The position numbers and the translations under genes are program-made. Shown here in pieces: positions 29,091 to 37,036 of a stretch of 64,000 nt of DNA. The stretch's first letter is position 1, and each line of letters opens with the position of its first letter. Origin of the DNA: CAWCDJ01 sp963796485 (lineage in GTDB: Bacteria; Acidobacteriota; Terriglobia; Bryobacterales; Bryobacteraceae); NCBI GenBank assembly GCA_963796485.1, contig CAWCLV010000007.1:273568-337567 (forward strand), read 5' to 3'. The notes beneath the pieces are model-generated. The model was not told where the DNA came from and did not search any database. It worked only from the letters and a program-made list of their open reading frames with translations.

Positions 29091-29777
29091 TCAAAATGGC
29101 AGCAGCCCCAGAAGCAGGCGGTAGAGGAAGAACGGGCGTCGTATGGCGTCGCCCACGACCCCTTTTCCGTTCACCCGCACCTCGAGATCTCCCAGGCGGT
29201 CGGAAATCACGCTGTTGGTGGAATCGATATCGGCCGGCCGCACCACGCCGCGCACGGTGATGGTCTGCCGCTCGGAATTGATCTGCACGTCCTTCGATGC
29301 CTCGACCACCAGCGCCCCATTTTGCAGGACGTGCACGACCCGCGCGGTCAGGACGGTGCTGAGTGTGGTCACGCGGCTGGTGGTGCCCTGGCCATCCAAC
29401 TGGGTATTGCCGCTCAGGTTGGCGAGATTGGCGAGCGGCCCCGTAGCCTTGGTGATCCCCGCCAGGGCGGCCACCGAGTTCTTCACACTGGAACTGCGCT
29501 GGGTTTTGGTGCTCCCGGTGGTGACTGCCGAAGCCTGTTCGGCAACCCGGATCGTCAGGAGATCATCCACCTGACTGGCCCGCAAATCGCGGGCAGCGTC
29601 GGCGAGACGCGACGACGCAGTCCAGATCGACCCCGGAGTTCTCGCGGAAGGATCGGTGGCGTGGGCGTCGGCCTCGGATACGTAAGCGTCGAGCGCTGAC
29701 TCCGATTTCGGAGCAGGTTTCTTGCGCGCTCCCAGGGCAACGCCGGCCAGCAGCAGGCAACAGAATAAGAGCTTCAT
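29091..29777 (-). CDS. flgH: Flagellar L-ring protein FlgH without lipobox
   Basis: Outer-membrane L-ring subunit, 228 residues. VDDLLTIRVAEQASA, LTARVVHVLQNGALVVEASK, INSERQTITVRGVVRPADID and LGDLEVRVNGKGVVGD are family hallmarks. FlgH is normally a lipoprotein. Here the signal MKLLFCCLLLAGVALGARKK has cysteines only at positions 6 and 7, inside the hydrophobic core, and none at the cleavage site, so lipidation looks lost. Overlaps flgA by 4 bp. Confidence 0.93.
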   Translation of the reverse strand: MKLLFCCLLLAGVALGARKKPAPKSESALDAYVSEADAHATDPSARTPGSIWTASSRLADAARDLRASQVDDLLTIRVAEQASAVTTGSTKTQRSSSVKNSVAALAGITKATGPLANLANLSGNTQLDGQGTTSRVTTLSTVLTARVVHVLQNGALVVEASKDVQINSERQTITVRGVVRPADIDSTNSVISDRLGDLEVRVNGKGVVGDAIRRPFFLYRLLLGLLPF

Positions 29778-30634
29778 CGTTTTCCTTGTTCCACGGAGAC
29801 CAGCCCAGTCCCTGTCACGCGAGCCCGAAAGACGCGGTGGGTGGCGGGATTGAGCACCGGGATGGTATCTCCCGCGGCTCCGGACGCCTCCGCGCGCGCT
29901 TCCAGTTTCAAGCAGGCCCCTCCGCGCTTGACCTCCACCTGCACGGTGTCGCCTCGCAGGACCAGTTTCGGCGCCTGAACCCAGGAGGTGCGGATCGCTT
30001 CTCCGGCGGCGACGGGCCGGAGCAGAACCTTCCCGGCAACCTCGCCGGTACTTGAAGCGAAGCCGGAAACCGGCAATTCATCGCGCGCCTCTTCCACGAC
30101 CACGCCGGGCAGGAGCGCGTCGCCGGCTTTGAGCGGTTTGTTCGCGATCACGCGCTTCGAGGCGGACGCCAGTTTGACGCGCACCCAGATCGGGAACCGG
30201 CGGGCGGCGCCATAACGCACGGCGCCATTCCAGATGCCGCCGCCGGGAGCCGGATGCAGGCCGAATCTCGGGAAATCCAAAGTGCCCTCCGGCGCGGGCG
30301 CGCGGCCGAAGTCGAGAATCTCGATCCGGGCTCCCGGCAACTCGCGCTGCATAGCCGCCAGCAAGGCGGCCGGCTGCAACGGTCCCATGCGCCGTTCGAA
30401 ACAGATGGGCCCCGGCGGCTCCGAAGTCACGTGCAGATTTGCCGCCAGTTGCCGGAGCTCCGGCTGGCTGAAGTTGCGTACGGCACCGGCGGCGGGCGCG
30501 GGCCCGACCTCTGTTTCCCCCGGCAGCGAAGCGAAGGCGGGCCACGCCGGCGTGAAGTCGCGGGCCAGAATCCGGTCGGCAGCGGGCTCCACCGCCAGGC
30601 AACCGGCCATCGCCAGGAGGGCTAGCGGCGTCAT
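29774..30634 (-). CDS. flgA: Flagellar P-ring assembly chaperone FlgA
   Basis: Periplasmic chaperone for P-ring formation, 286 residues with a signal peptide. The C-terminal SAF-type domain is clear: VIANKPLKAGDALLPGVVVE, EVAGKVLLRPVAAGEAIRTS and LVLRGDTVQVEVKRGGACLK, ending with the HRVFRARVTGTGLVSVE strand. The long N-terminal half (about 160 residues) is poorly conserved in the family. Overlaps flgG and flgH by 4 bp each. Confidence 0.9.
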   Translation of the reverse strand: MTPLALLAMAGCLAVEPAADRILARDFTPAWPAFASLPGETEVGPAPAAGAVRNFSQPELRQLAANLHVTSEPPGPICFERRMGPLQPAALLAAMQRELPGARIEILDFGRAPAPEGTLDFPRFGLHPAPGGGIWNGAVRYGAARRFPIWVRVKLASASKRVIANKPLKAGDALLPGVVVEEARDELPVSGFASSTGEVAGKVLLRPVAAGEAIRTSWVQAPKLVLRGDTVQVEVKRGGACLKLEARAEASGAAGDTIPVLNPATHRVFRARVTGTGLVSVEQGKR

Positions 30635-31422
30635 CGCGGTATATTGTTGATCTGCTGGTACATCTGGTCGGCCGCCTGCACGACTTTGGAATTCGCTTCG
30701 TAGCCGCGCTGCGCCACGATCAGGTTGATAAACTCGTCGACCACCGAAACATTGGACTGCTCGATGTACCCTTGCAGCACGGTGCCCAGCCCTTCCTGTC
30801 CGCCCGGGTTTCCGACCGTCGGCTGCCCCGAGGCGTCCGTAGGCGCGTAAAGACTGCCTCCCAGGCTGTTCAACCCCGCCGGATTCTGGAAATTCGCAAG
30901 CTGAATCTGGCCGGCCTGCTGGTTGGCGGTCTGGCCGGGCTGCGTGTAGCTGACCGTGCCATCCTGCGCGATGGTGATCTCCTGCGCGTTCGCCGGGATC
31001 GTAATCTGGGGCTCCAGGGCATTACCGTCCGAGGTAACGATATTGCCGTCGCGATCCAGGTGGAAAGACCCGGCGCGCGTATAGGCCAGTTCGCCGGTCG
31101 GCTTGCGTACCTGAAAGAAACCCTTCCCCTGGATCACCAGGTCGAGCGGATTGCTCGTCTGCGAGAAGTCTCCCTGGGTGAAGATGATCTCGTTCGAGGA
31201 AGCGCGCGTGCCGAGGCCGAGTTGCAGGCCCGTGGGCACGACGGTCTGCTGCCCGGACGCCGCGCCGGGCTGCACTACGGTCTGATACATCAGGTCCTGG
31301 AACTGCGCGCGCCGCGTCTTGAACCCGGCGGTGTTGGCGTTGGCCAGGTTGTGCGCGATGTTATCGACGTTTATCTGCTGCGCCGTCATCCCACTGGCGG
31401 CGCTGAAAAGTGCTCGGATCAT
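30631..31422 (-). CDS. flgG: Flagellar distal rod protein FlgG
   Basis: Distal rod subunit, 263 residues. The N-terminal rod motif SAASGMTAQQINVDNIAHNLANANTAGFK region (residues 8-36), the middle GKGFFQVRKPTGELAYTRAG and the C-terminal SNVSVVDEFINLIVAQRGYE with VVQAADQMYQQINNI are typical. The ATG at 31422 has AGGAG 5 nt upstream. Length matches FlgG rather than the longer hook protein. Confidence 0.95.
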   Translation of the reverse strand: MIRALFSAASGMTAQQINVDNIAHNLANANTAGFKTRRAQFQDLMYQTVVQPGAASGQQTVVPTGLQLGLGTRASSNEIIFTQGDFSQTSNPLDLVIQGKGFFQVRKPTGELAYTRAGSFHLDRDGNIVTSDGNALEPQITIPANAQEITIAQDGTVSYTQPGQTANQQAGQIQLANFQNPAGLNSLGGSLYAPTDASGQPTVGNPGGQEGLGTVLQGYIEQSNVSVVDEFINLIVAQRGYEANSKVVQAADQMYQQINNIPR

Positions 31423-31441
31423 AAATCTCCTTAATCGCCTC

Positions 31442-32170
31442 TTACACCTTGGCGACTTCTTCGACGGCGTACCTGTTCATATCGGCGCCTACATTGGCGG
31501 CCTTTTGCAGCATTTCGAACTGGCGCATGACGCTCACCAGCCGCACGGCGGCCTCGGCGGAGCCGGTATTGGAGGATTCCAACTTGCCCTGTCCGACGAC
31601 GGCAGTGGAAGCGGCAGCCGCGGCGCGCGACGGGTCCGCAACCCGGAAATAATTGTTGCCCTGTTTGGCTAGCCCGGCGGTACTGGAGAAATCGGCGATT
31701 TCGAGCGTGCCGATTACAGCTCCGTCCTGGCTTACCGTACCGTCGCTCGAAATTTCCACGTTGCCGGTACCCTGCAGCACCAATGGCTGCCCTCCCGCCG
31801 CGCGGACGGCGTAGCCGTCGGACGTGACGAGCCGGCCGTCAGGCGCCAGCGAGAAGTTCCCGTTGCGGGTATACAGAGGTCCTGAAGGGCCGTTCACTGC
31901 AAAAAAGCCGCGCCCGTCCAGCGCCATGTCGAGCGGACTGCCGGTCGTATGGACGGTTCCCTGCGAAAGATCGATCCACGGCCGCTCGATCAGCGGCATG
32001 ACCGCAGCGTCGCCGGAATCCTCCGCTTCCGGAGCGACGTACAGGCTATAGAATTCGCGATCGGCCTTATAGCCCTCGGTGGAGGTATTGGCGATGTTAT
32101 TGGCGAGCAGGTCGAGCGACTCCATGCGGGAGCGCATGCCGCTTGCCGCGATGGCGGTGAGGGGATCCAT
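31442..32170 (-). CDS. flgF: Flagellar proximal rod protein FlgF
   Basis: Rod subunit, 242 residues: AIAASGMRSRMESLDLLANN, MALDGRGFFAVNGPSGPLYT and the C-terminal VRLVSVMRQFEMLQKAANVG segment. It heads the minus-strand flagellar operon flgF-G-A-H-I-J. No Shine-Dalgarno sequence precedes the ATG. flgB, flgC and fliE, which usually accompany it, are outside this window. Confidence 0.93.
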   Translation of the reverse strand: MDPLTAIAASGMRSRMESLDLLANNIANTSTEGYKADREFYSLYVAPEAEDSGDAAVMPLIERPWIDLSQGTVHTTGSPLDMALDGRGFFAVNGPSGPLYTRNGNFSLAPDGRLVTSDGYAVRAAGGQPLVLQGTGNVEISSDGTVSQDGAVIGTLEIADFSSTAGLAKQGNNYFRVADPSRAAAAASTAVVGQGKLESSNTGSAEAAVRLVSVMRQFEMLQKAANVGADMNRYAVEEVAKV

Positions 32171-32185
32171 GGCACAACCGAAAAA

Positions 32186-32201
32186 GCACGTGGGGGACCA
32201 A
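32186..32201 (-). promoter_or_regulatory. Possible sigma-54 promoter of flgF operon
   Basis: On the minus strand TTGG and TGC are spaced so that GG and GC stand exactly 10 bp apart, followed by a T-run, as in -24/-12 promoters. The inner bases match the consensus poorly. Transcription would start about 4 bp before the flgF ATG. A sigma-54 activator is encoded in the same locus. Confidence 0.3.
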
Positions 32202-32274
32202 CCGCGCGAATCGATGCAACTGATTCAAACTTCGCAAAACCGGACCGATGAGAAAGGATGGCGAGGCCTTTGGC

Positions 32275-32294
32275 CGCGGCAATAATTTGCCGCG
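32275..32294. repeat. Perfect 8-bp hairpin between flgF and fliK
   Basis: CGCGGCAA-TAAT-TTGCCGCG is a perfect inverted repeat in the 221-bp space between the divergent flgF and fliK genes. No T-run follows, so it reads more like a protein-binding site or mRNA leader structure than a terminator. The remainder of this gap holds no credible gene. Confidence 0.6.
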
Positions 32295-32391
32295 CAGCCG
32301 TGGTCTGCCAAAATCCCGCCGCACCCTCGCCGCCCAACCAGTTGAAAACGGGGCCGCCCGCGATTGGCCTCGGATCTGCAATCGGAACCGC

Positions 32392-34347
32392 GTGACCGCC
32401 CTCGCTCCACTGGCATCGATCTTCGCAACGCTCTCCAGCGCGCTCCTGGAATCGGCGCCCGTGGCGCAAGCAGGCGACGAAACGGAGGTCGAGGCTGCGG
32501 ACGCCACTCCGTTCACGGCCGTATTCGAAAACCTCCTGCAGACTGGGGAAACGGAAACGGCGAGGCCTCAGGCGGGTCTTACAGAGCGGCAGGGCGAGGA
32601 CGCTTCCGTTGACGGCAAGCCCGCCGCTTCCGCGGAAAAGAAGCCGTCCGGTATGCCGAAAGCCGCGCCCCCTCCGGTATGGATGGGCAACATGACCGAT
32701 ACAGAGCGGCAGGGCGAGGACGCTTCCGTTGACGGCAGGCCCGCCGCTTCCGCGGAAAAGAAGCCGTCCGGTATGCCGAAAGCCGCGCCTCCTCCGGTGT
32801 GGATGGGCAACATGGCCGATACGAACCGGGTCCCGCCGGCCGATGAAACTCCGAAGGTCGCCGCCTCGGGAACGGAGGCGTCCGAAGGAACTCCGAATCC
32901 GGATCCGGATCCGGATCCGGCGCAGTTAGCGCCAGGGCCGGCGCCCATCGATGAGGAGACCGTCGCAGGAGCGCCCACGCTTTCACCTCGGTTGATTTCG
33001 CGTGCGCATGACACAGAGCCGCGACCGTCAGGGAGCGGGCATGCATATTCCAATGCTTCGCCGGCGTCCGAAAACAGGTGCCCGCCCGGCCGCGATGTGA
33101 GCGGACATCGCATAGACTCGCAGCCGCCAGGGAACAGCCAGGCCGGTGATGCGGAACAGAAGCAGTCTGCCGGGTGGGTGGCGAACCCCGCGGCCGGCGA
33201 TGACGGCGCCGGAAACAGCGCGTCCCAGCCAGTTGCCGTGCCAGTGCCCGCACCGAAAGTTCCGATCCCGGACAGTTGCGGGCCTGTGGGTGGTGATCGC
33301 GAAAAGCTGAAAGCGCAGGCCGGTAAAACGGGAAAAAAGGCGCTGGAAGCGCAGGCGGCTGCGGGCTCCCTGTCCCCTCCTCCCGCGCCCCCGGACCGCA
33401 GCGCCGGCATCGCGCCGGTGATGCCGGAAACTCTCAGCCGAATCCCGTTAGCCGCTCCTGCGGCCACTGAGCCGGCGGGCGCGCCGGTCGCTGATGCAAC
33501 GCCATCTGCAGAGCGTCGAACCACAGGGGGCGAGGGGTCCGCGACTGCCGCACCACGGGCCGCCGCCACGGAACTCGCATTTCAAGCGCGCCTCGTTCCG
33601 GTCGAACCGCTGGCGCCGGAACAGGGCGGCAGGTCGCAAGCGCCGGACCTGACGGCACCGCCGCCTTCCACGGGTTCTTCCGAAGCGAAACCCGGCAATC
33701 CCCCGGCCATCGAGACGGAGGCATCCCGGCCGGGCCGGTCAAAGCCTGTAACTCGGGACGGGGTGGAGCCCGTTCCGTCTCAGACGCAGGCCGAGTCCGC
33801 ACCGCGTGGATCCGACCTCGCGGTTTCCCGGGAGGCGCCGCCCCAGACAGCCGCTCCCAAACCCGGCGCACCGCCGGCTCGCAGCGATCCGGCACGGCTG
33901 GCCGAGCCTCCGCTGGCCTCCCAGACGGCTGAAACCAAGCCGGCGGCTGTAAAGGACATCCGTTTTGAGGTCAATGGCCCGGACCGCCGGGTTGAAATCC
34001 GGCTGACGGAAAGCGCCGGCGAGGTACGCGTGGCGGTCCGAACTCCGGACAGCCGGCTGGCGGCCGACCTCAGGGAGAACCTGTCCTTGCTTTCGTCCCG
34101 TCTCGAGCAAGCCGGTTTCCGAGCCGAGGCAATGCCGTCCGAACCCGGCGCTGGCGACAGCAGCCGGAAATACGACCTGAAGCAGGCGCCGGAAGGCCAA
34201 ATGAACGACCGCGGCCAGGGGAGCCGTGAGCGCGGCGGGAGCGGAGACGGAAGGCAGCAACAACGACATCCCGAAGTACCCGAAGAACTTACACGTTCCA
34301 AATCGAAAAGAAAGGACTTTGCATGGTTACTCTCAACTCAGCACTAG
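32392..34347 (+). CDS. fliK: Flagellar hook-length control protein FliK
   Basis: Secreted ruler that sets hook length and switches export specificity through FlhB. It has 651 residues from a GTG at 32392 (VTALAPLASIFATLSSALLE), chosen over a longer frame whose first 48 codons look non-coding. Most of the protein is Pro/Ala/Glu-rich low complexity including two 40-residue tandem copies. The conserved C-terminal domain begins near VKDIRFEVNGPDRRVEIRLT and includes VAVRTPDSRLAADLRENLSL and LSSRLEQAGFRAEAM, the Flg_hook signature. First gene of the plus-strand flagellar run. Confidence 0.88.
   Translation: MTALAPLASIFATLSSALLESAPVAQAGDETEVEAADATPFTAVFENLLQTGETETARPQAGLTERQGEDASVDGKPAASAEKKPSGMPKAAPPPVWMGNMTDTERQGEDASVDGRPAASAEKKPSGMPKAAPPPVWMGNMADTNRVPPADETPKVAASGTEASEGTPNPDPDPDPAQLAPGPAPIDEETVAGAPTLSPRLISRAHDTEPRPSGSGHAYSNASPASENRCPPGRDVSGHRIDSQPPGNSQAGDAEQKQSAGWVANPAAGDDGAGNSASQPVAVPVPAPKVPIPDSCGPVGGDREKLKAQAGKTGKKALEAQAAAGSLSPPPAPPDRSAGIAPVMPETLSRIPLAAPAATEPAGAPVADATPSAERRTTGGEGSATAAPRAAATELAFQARLVPVEPLAPEQGGRSQAPDLTAPPPSTGSSEAKPGNPPAIETEASRPGRSKPVTRDGVEPVPSQTQAESAPRGSDLAVSREAPPQTAAPKPGAPPARSDPARLAEPPLASQTAETKPAAVKDIRFEVNGPDRRVEIRLTESAGEVRVAVRTPDSRLAADLRENLSLLSSRLEQAGFRAEAMPSEPGAGDSSRKYDLKQAPEGQMNDRGQGSRERGGSGDGRQQQRHPEVPEELTRSKSKRKDFAWLLSTQH
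32581..32820 (+). repeat. 120-bp tandem duplication inside fliK
   Basis: Copies 32581-32700 and 32701-32820 differ at four positions only and keep the frame, giving two 40-residue units that start TERQGEDASVDG and end PPPVWMGNM. The high DNA identity points to a recent duplication. Confidence 0.95.
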
Positions 34348-34877
34348 GCGCATCGCATTTTATGCACCGGCGCGGGACGCAGGAAAACCCGCCGGCCGAT
34401 TCCAACGCGGGCAGCTCAACTGCGGCCACGCCCGCCTCCACAACTTCCGAAACCGGAGCCGCGGATTTCCAGGCGCTGTTTTGCAGCGCTCCGGCGGCAT
34501 CCCCGGCGTCATCCGCCGCGTCAGTTGCGGCCGCCCCTCAACAGAGCGCCGCACCCACGGCGGAATCCGTCTTCGGACCGAATCCGTGGCTGACTAACCC
34601 CACCGGCGTAGGGCCGGAAGGCGCCTACGCCTTCAACCCGATTTATTTCGCGACACCCGATACGGCGGCTAAGGTCGCGCAGATGCTCGGCGGGACTGTA
34701 GTCACCGGCAACCAACTGGTTTCCGGCGGCCCCTTCGCGCAGCAGCAGCCGAATCAAATGGTGCAGATGGCGGATGGCCGCGTCGTCAACGCGGGGCTGG
34801 TGGCGGCGTTCTACACGCACGGCTATCCCCAGTCGTATGTCGACCAGCTGATCGCCAACGAAGTCAGCAATACCTGA
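34323..34877 (+). CDS. Unknown protein of the flagellar hook operon
   Basis: Not recognised. It has 184 residues; the start overlaps fliK by 25 bp and has AAAGGA about 6 nt upstream. The N-terminal half is Ala/Ser/Thr-rich and probably disordered. The C-terminal half has an ordered look: AYAFNPIYFATPDTAAKVAQ, MLGGTVVTGNQLVSGGPFAQ, MADGRVVNAGLVAAFYTHGY and SYVDQLIANEVSN. No signal peptide. Placed between fliK and flgD, it could be an export substrate or a hook-assembly accessory; this is inference from position only. Confidence 0.75.
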   Translation: MVTLNSALGASHFMHRRGTQENPPADSNAGSSTAATPASTTSETGAADFQALFCSAPAASPASSAASVAAAPQQSAAPTAESVFGPNPWLTNPTGVGPEGAYAFNPIYFATPDTAAKVAQMLGGTVVTGNQLVSGGPFAQQQPNQMVQMADGRVVNAGLVAAFYTHGYPQSYVDQLIANEVSNT

Positions 34878-34892
34878 GGGAGACGCTGAAAT

Positions 34893-35195
34893 ATGATGAC
34901 ATCCGTTTCTGGTTCCAGCTCCAGTTCGGGCGCCGGGACCTCCGCTTCCGCAAACACGAGCACGACGGCAACCGCAGACAAAAACATGTTCCTGCAACTG
35001 TTGGTGGCACAACTGCAAAACCAGGACCCTATGAGCCCAAGCGACGGCACGCAGTTTATCGCGCAACTGGCGCAATACCAGCAACTCGAGCAGTCGATCA
35101 ACAGCGGCCAGGACATCACCGCGATCCGGCAGGATCTGGACGCGCTGGTGCCGGCAGGCAGCAGCAACGATAGCGGCACGGTTTCAAAGCCCTAA
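34893..35195 (+). CDS. flgD: Hook-capping protein FlgD, minimal form
   Basis: Scaffold that caps the growing hook. It has 100 residues. The conserved N-terminal export and assembly segment is present: DKNMFLQLLVAQLQNQDPMS and TQFIAQLAQYQQLEQ. The Tudor/fibronectin-like C-terminal half of ordinary FlgD (about 220 residues) is entirely missing, and the gene ends cleanly 11 bp before flgE, so this is not an obvious truncation by mutation. Short FlgD forms are known in some lineages. Confidence 0.9.
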   Translation: MMTSVSGSSSSSGAGTSASANTSTTATADKNMFLQLLVAQLQNQDPMSPSDGTQFIAQLAQYQQLEQSINSGQDITAIRQDLDALVPAGSSNDSGTVSKP

Positions 35196-35206
35196 AGGAG
35201 AAATTC

Positions 35207-36475
35207 ATGTTCACCTCATTTTCGACGGCACTTTCCGCACTCAATGCCACTTCCACGGCCATAGACGTCGTTGGAAACAATCTGGCAAACCTGAACTCGC
35301 CGGGGTTCAAGACCAGCGCTGTGATTTTTCGCGACCTGGTGACGCAGTCTCTGGGAGCCGGCCTCGGAGAAACCCAGGTAGGGTTCGGAACCGGGCAGCC
35401 GCTGACCGTGCGCCAGTTCACCCAGGGGGCCATTCAAACCACGTCCGGCCTGCTGGATGGGGCGGTCCAGGGGGACGGGTTCTTCGTCCTCAAGGACGAC
35501 GCGGACAATACGTTATACACGCGGGCCGGTAACTTCCAAACGGATAAGAACGGGAATCTGCTCTCCGATACCGGCGCCCGCGTGCAGGGCTGGACCACCA
35601 TCAATCCGAGCACCGGAGTGGTCGATGCAAACGGCCCCATCGGTAACATCATCGTGCCCGTCGGTTCGCTGAAGGCGCCGACCCCGACGTCGGACTTCAC
35701 GCTCGACGTCAACCTGAACTCGTCGGCGACAGCCGATGCGACATCGGCGTTTTCGACTCCCCTTACGGTCTACGACACCCTGGGCACCTCCCACGTTCTG
35801 ACCATCAACTTTCAGAAGAGCGCGCCTAACCAGTGGTCCTACAGCGTGGCGGTCCCCGGTGAGGAGGTCAGCGGCGGTACCGCAGGCACTCCGTTCGACG
35901 TCTCGGGAGCCAGCGGCACCCTGACCTTTGACAGCAACGGCCAGTTGACCGATCCGGCGAGCGGGACGCCCATCAACTTCACCATCCCCGGACTTGCCGA
36001 CGGCGCCACCGATATGAATCTGTCCTGGGATCCTTACACGGCGAGCGGAGCCGGGCGAATCACCCAGTTCGGGCAGAAATCAGCGCAGTCGGCGAGCACG
36101 CAAAACGGTTCGGCCGCGGCCCAGCTGGTACACGTCGGTCTGGCGGACGGCGGACAAATTCTGGCGCAATATTCGAACGGCGACCAGGTCGTGGTAGGCC
36201 AGTTGGCGCTGGCATCCATCCGCAACGCGGATACTCTAATCGCCGAGGGCAACAACAACTTTCAGTTGAGTGCCCGCACCGCCACGCCGTCCATCGGACT
36301 ACCGGGTACCGGTGGCCGCGGAACCATCGCCGGGGGCTCGATCGAGGCCTCGACCGTCGATATTGCCCGGGAGTTTACGAACCTGATCGTGTACCAGCGC
36401 GGTTACGAGGCGAACTCGCGCGTGGTGACCACGGCCGACACGCTGAGCCAGGACACTATCAACTTAATCCGCTAG
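35207..36475 (+). CDS. flgE: Flagellar hook protein FlgE
   Basis: Main subunit of the flexible hook, 422 residues. SALNATSTAIDVVGNNLANL, the NSPGFKTSAVIFRDL segment, GAVQGDGFFVLKDDADNTLY, a central variable domain and the C-terminal ASTVDIAREFTNLIVYQRGY with VVTTADTLSQDTINL are standard. AAAGGAG precedes the ATG by 7 nt. It follows flgD directly. Confidence 0.95.
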   Translation: MFTSFSTALSALNATSTAIDVVGNNLANLNSPGFKTSAVIFRDLVTQSLGAGLGETQVGFGTGQPLTVRQFTQGAIQTTSGLLDGAVQGDGFFVLKDDADNTLYTRAGNFQTDKNGNLLSDTGARVQGWTTINPSTGVVDANGPIGNIIVPVGSLKAPTPTSDFTLDVNLNSSATADATSAFSTPLTVYDTLGTSHVLTINFQKSAPNQWSYSVAVPGEEVSGGTAGTPFDVSGASGTLTFDSNGQLTDPASGTPINFTIPGLADGATDMNLSWDPYTASGAGRITQFGQKSAQSASTQNGSAAAQLVHVGLADGGQILAQYSNGDQVVVGQLALASIRNADTLIAEGNNNFQLSARTATPSIGLPGTGGRGTIAGGSIEASTVDIAREFTNLIVYQRGYEANSRVVTTADTLSQDTINLIR

Positions 36476-36482
36476 TCTGCCG

Positions 36483-36731
36483 ATGACACCTCAGGAAGAA
36501 ATAGCAAAGCTGGCGGAAGTGCCGGTCGAGATCGAAGTCGAGCTCGACCGGCGGATCATGACGACTCGCGAAGTACTGCAACTCCACGAAGGAGGCGTCA
36601 TCCGGACGGTCCGGCCCGCCGGCGAGAACATCGACATCTACATCGGCGGCGTGCTGTGCGGCTCCGGTGAGATCGTGGTGATCGAAAACACACTCGGCGT
36701 GCGGATCACCGACTTTCGCGACGGAACCTGA
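36483..36731 (+). CDS. fliN: Flagellar switch protein FliN (SpoA domain)
   Basis: C-ring protein of the motor switch, 82 residues, consisting of little more than one SpoA domain: VPVEIEVELDRRIMTTREVL, LHEGGVIRTVRPAGENIDIY and IGGVLCGSGEIVVIENTLGV, closing with RITDF. A second, longer SpoA protein is encoded at 43946. Seven bases after flgE and immediately before fliO. Confidence 0.92.
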   Translation: MTPQEEIAKLAEVPVEIEVELDRRIMTTREVLQLHEGGVIRTVRPAGENIDIYIGGVLCGSGEIVVIENTLGVRITDFRDGT

Positions 36732-36748
36732 AGGAGCGTCTTGTTCGA

Positions 36749-37036
36749 ATGGAATTCGTTTCGCAGATCGCAGCGGTAGGGGCGGTGCTGCTCCTGCTCG
36801 GAGCCAGTCTGTGGTGGCTGCGGCGGCGCGGTTTTGCCGCTGTGTCGCCCGTACGTCGGGGGCAGGCGCGCCGCATGCAATGCCTGGAGCGGCTGCCGCT
36901 CGGGCCACAGCAAACCCTCCACCTGATCCGGCTGGGAGATAGCGCCCTGCTCGTGGCGTCTTCTCCCGCCGGCTGCACTCTCATGCACTCCCTGCCGTAC
37001 CGCGATGCGGACCGGTTGCGGGAGGAACTCTCGTGA
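36749..37036 (+). CDS. fliO: Flagellar export protein FliO
   Basis: Small inner-membrane factor that stabilises the FliPQR export gate. It has 95 residues with one N-terminal helix (IAAVGAVLLLLGASLWWLR), a basic patch (RRRGF, VRRGQARRM) and the FliO-type LERLPLGPQQTLHLIRLGDS strand pair. AAGGAG lies 13 bp upstream of the ATG. Overlaps fliP by 4 bp. Confidence 0.87.
   Translation: MEFVSQIAAVGAVLLLLGASLWWLRRRGFAAVSPVRRGQARRMQCLERLPLGPQQTLHLIRLGDSALLVASSPAGCTLMHSLPYRDADRLREELS

Noticed and set aside
32276..32290. GGCAATAATTTGC as a sigma-54 promoter for fliK
   Set aside because: GG and GC are 9 bp apart, one short of the strict spacing; better explained as part of the perfect hairpin.
32897..32922. 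Repeated ccggat units in fliK as a microsatellite
   Set aside because: Only about four units, encoding a short Pro-Asp run within low-complexity sequence; no further significance seen.
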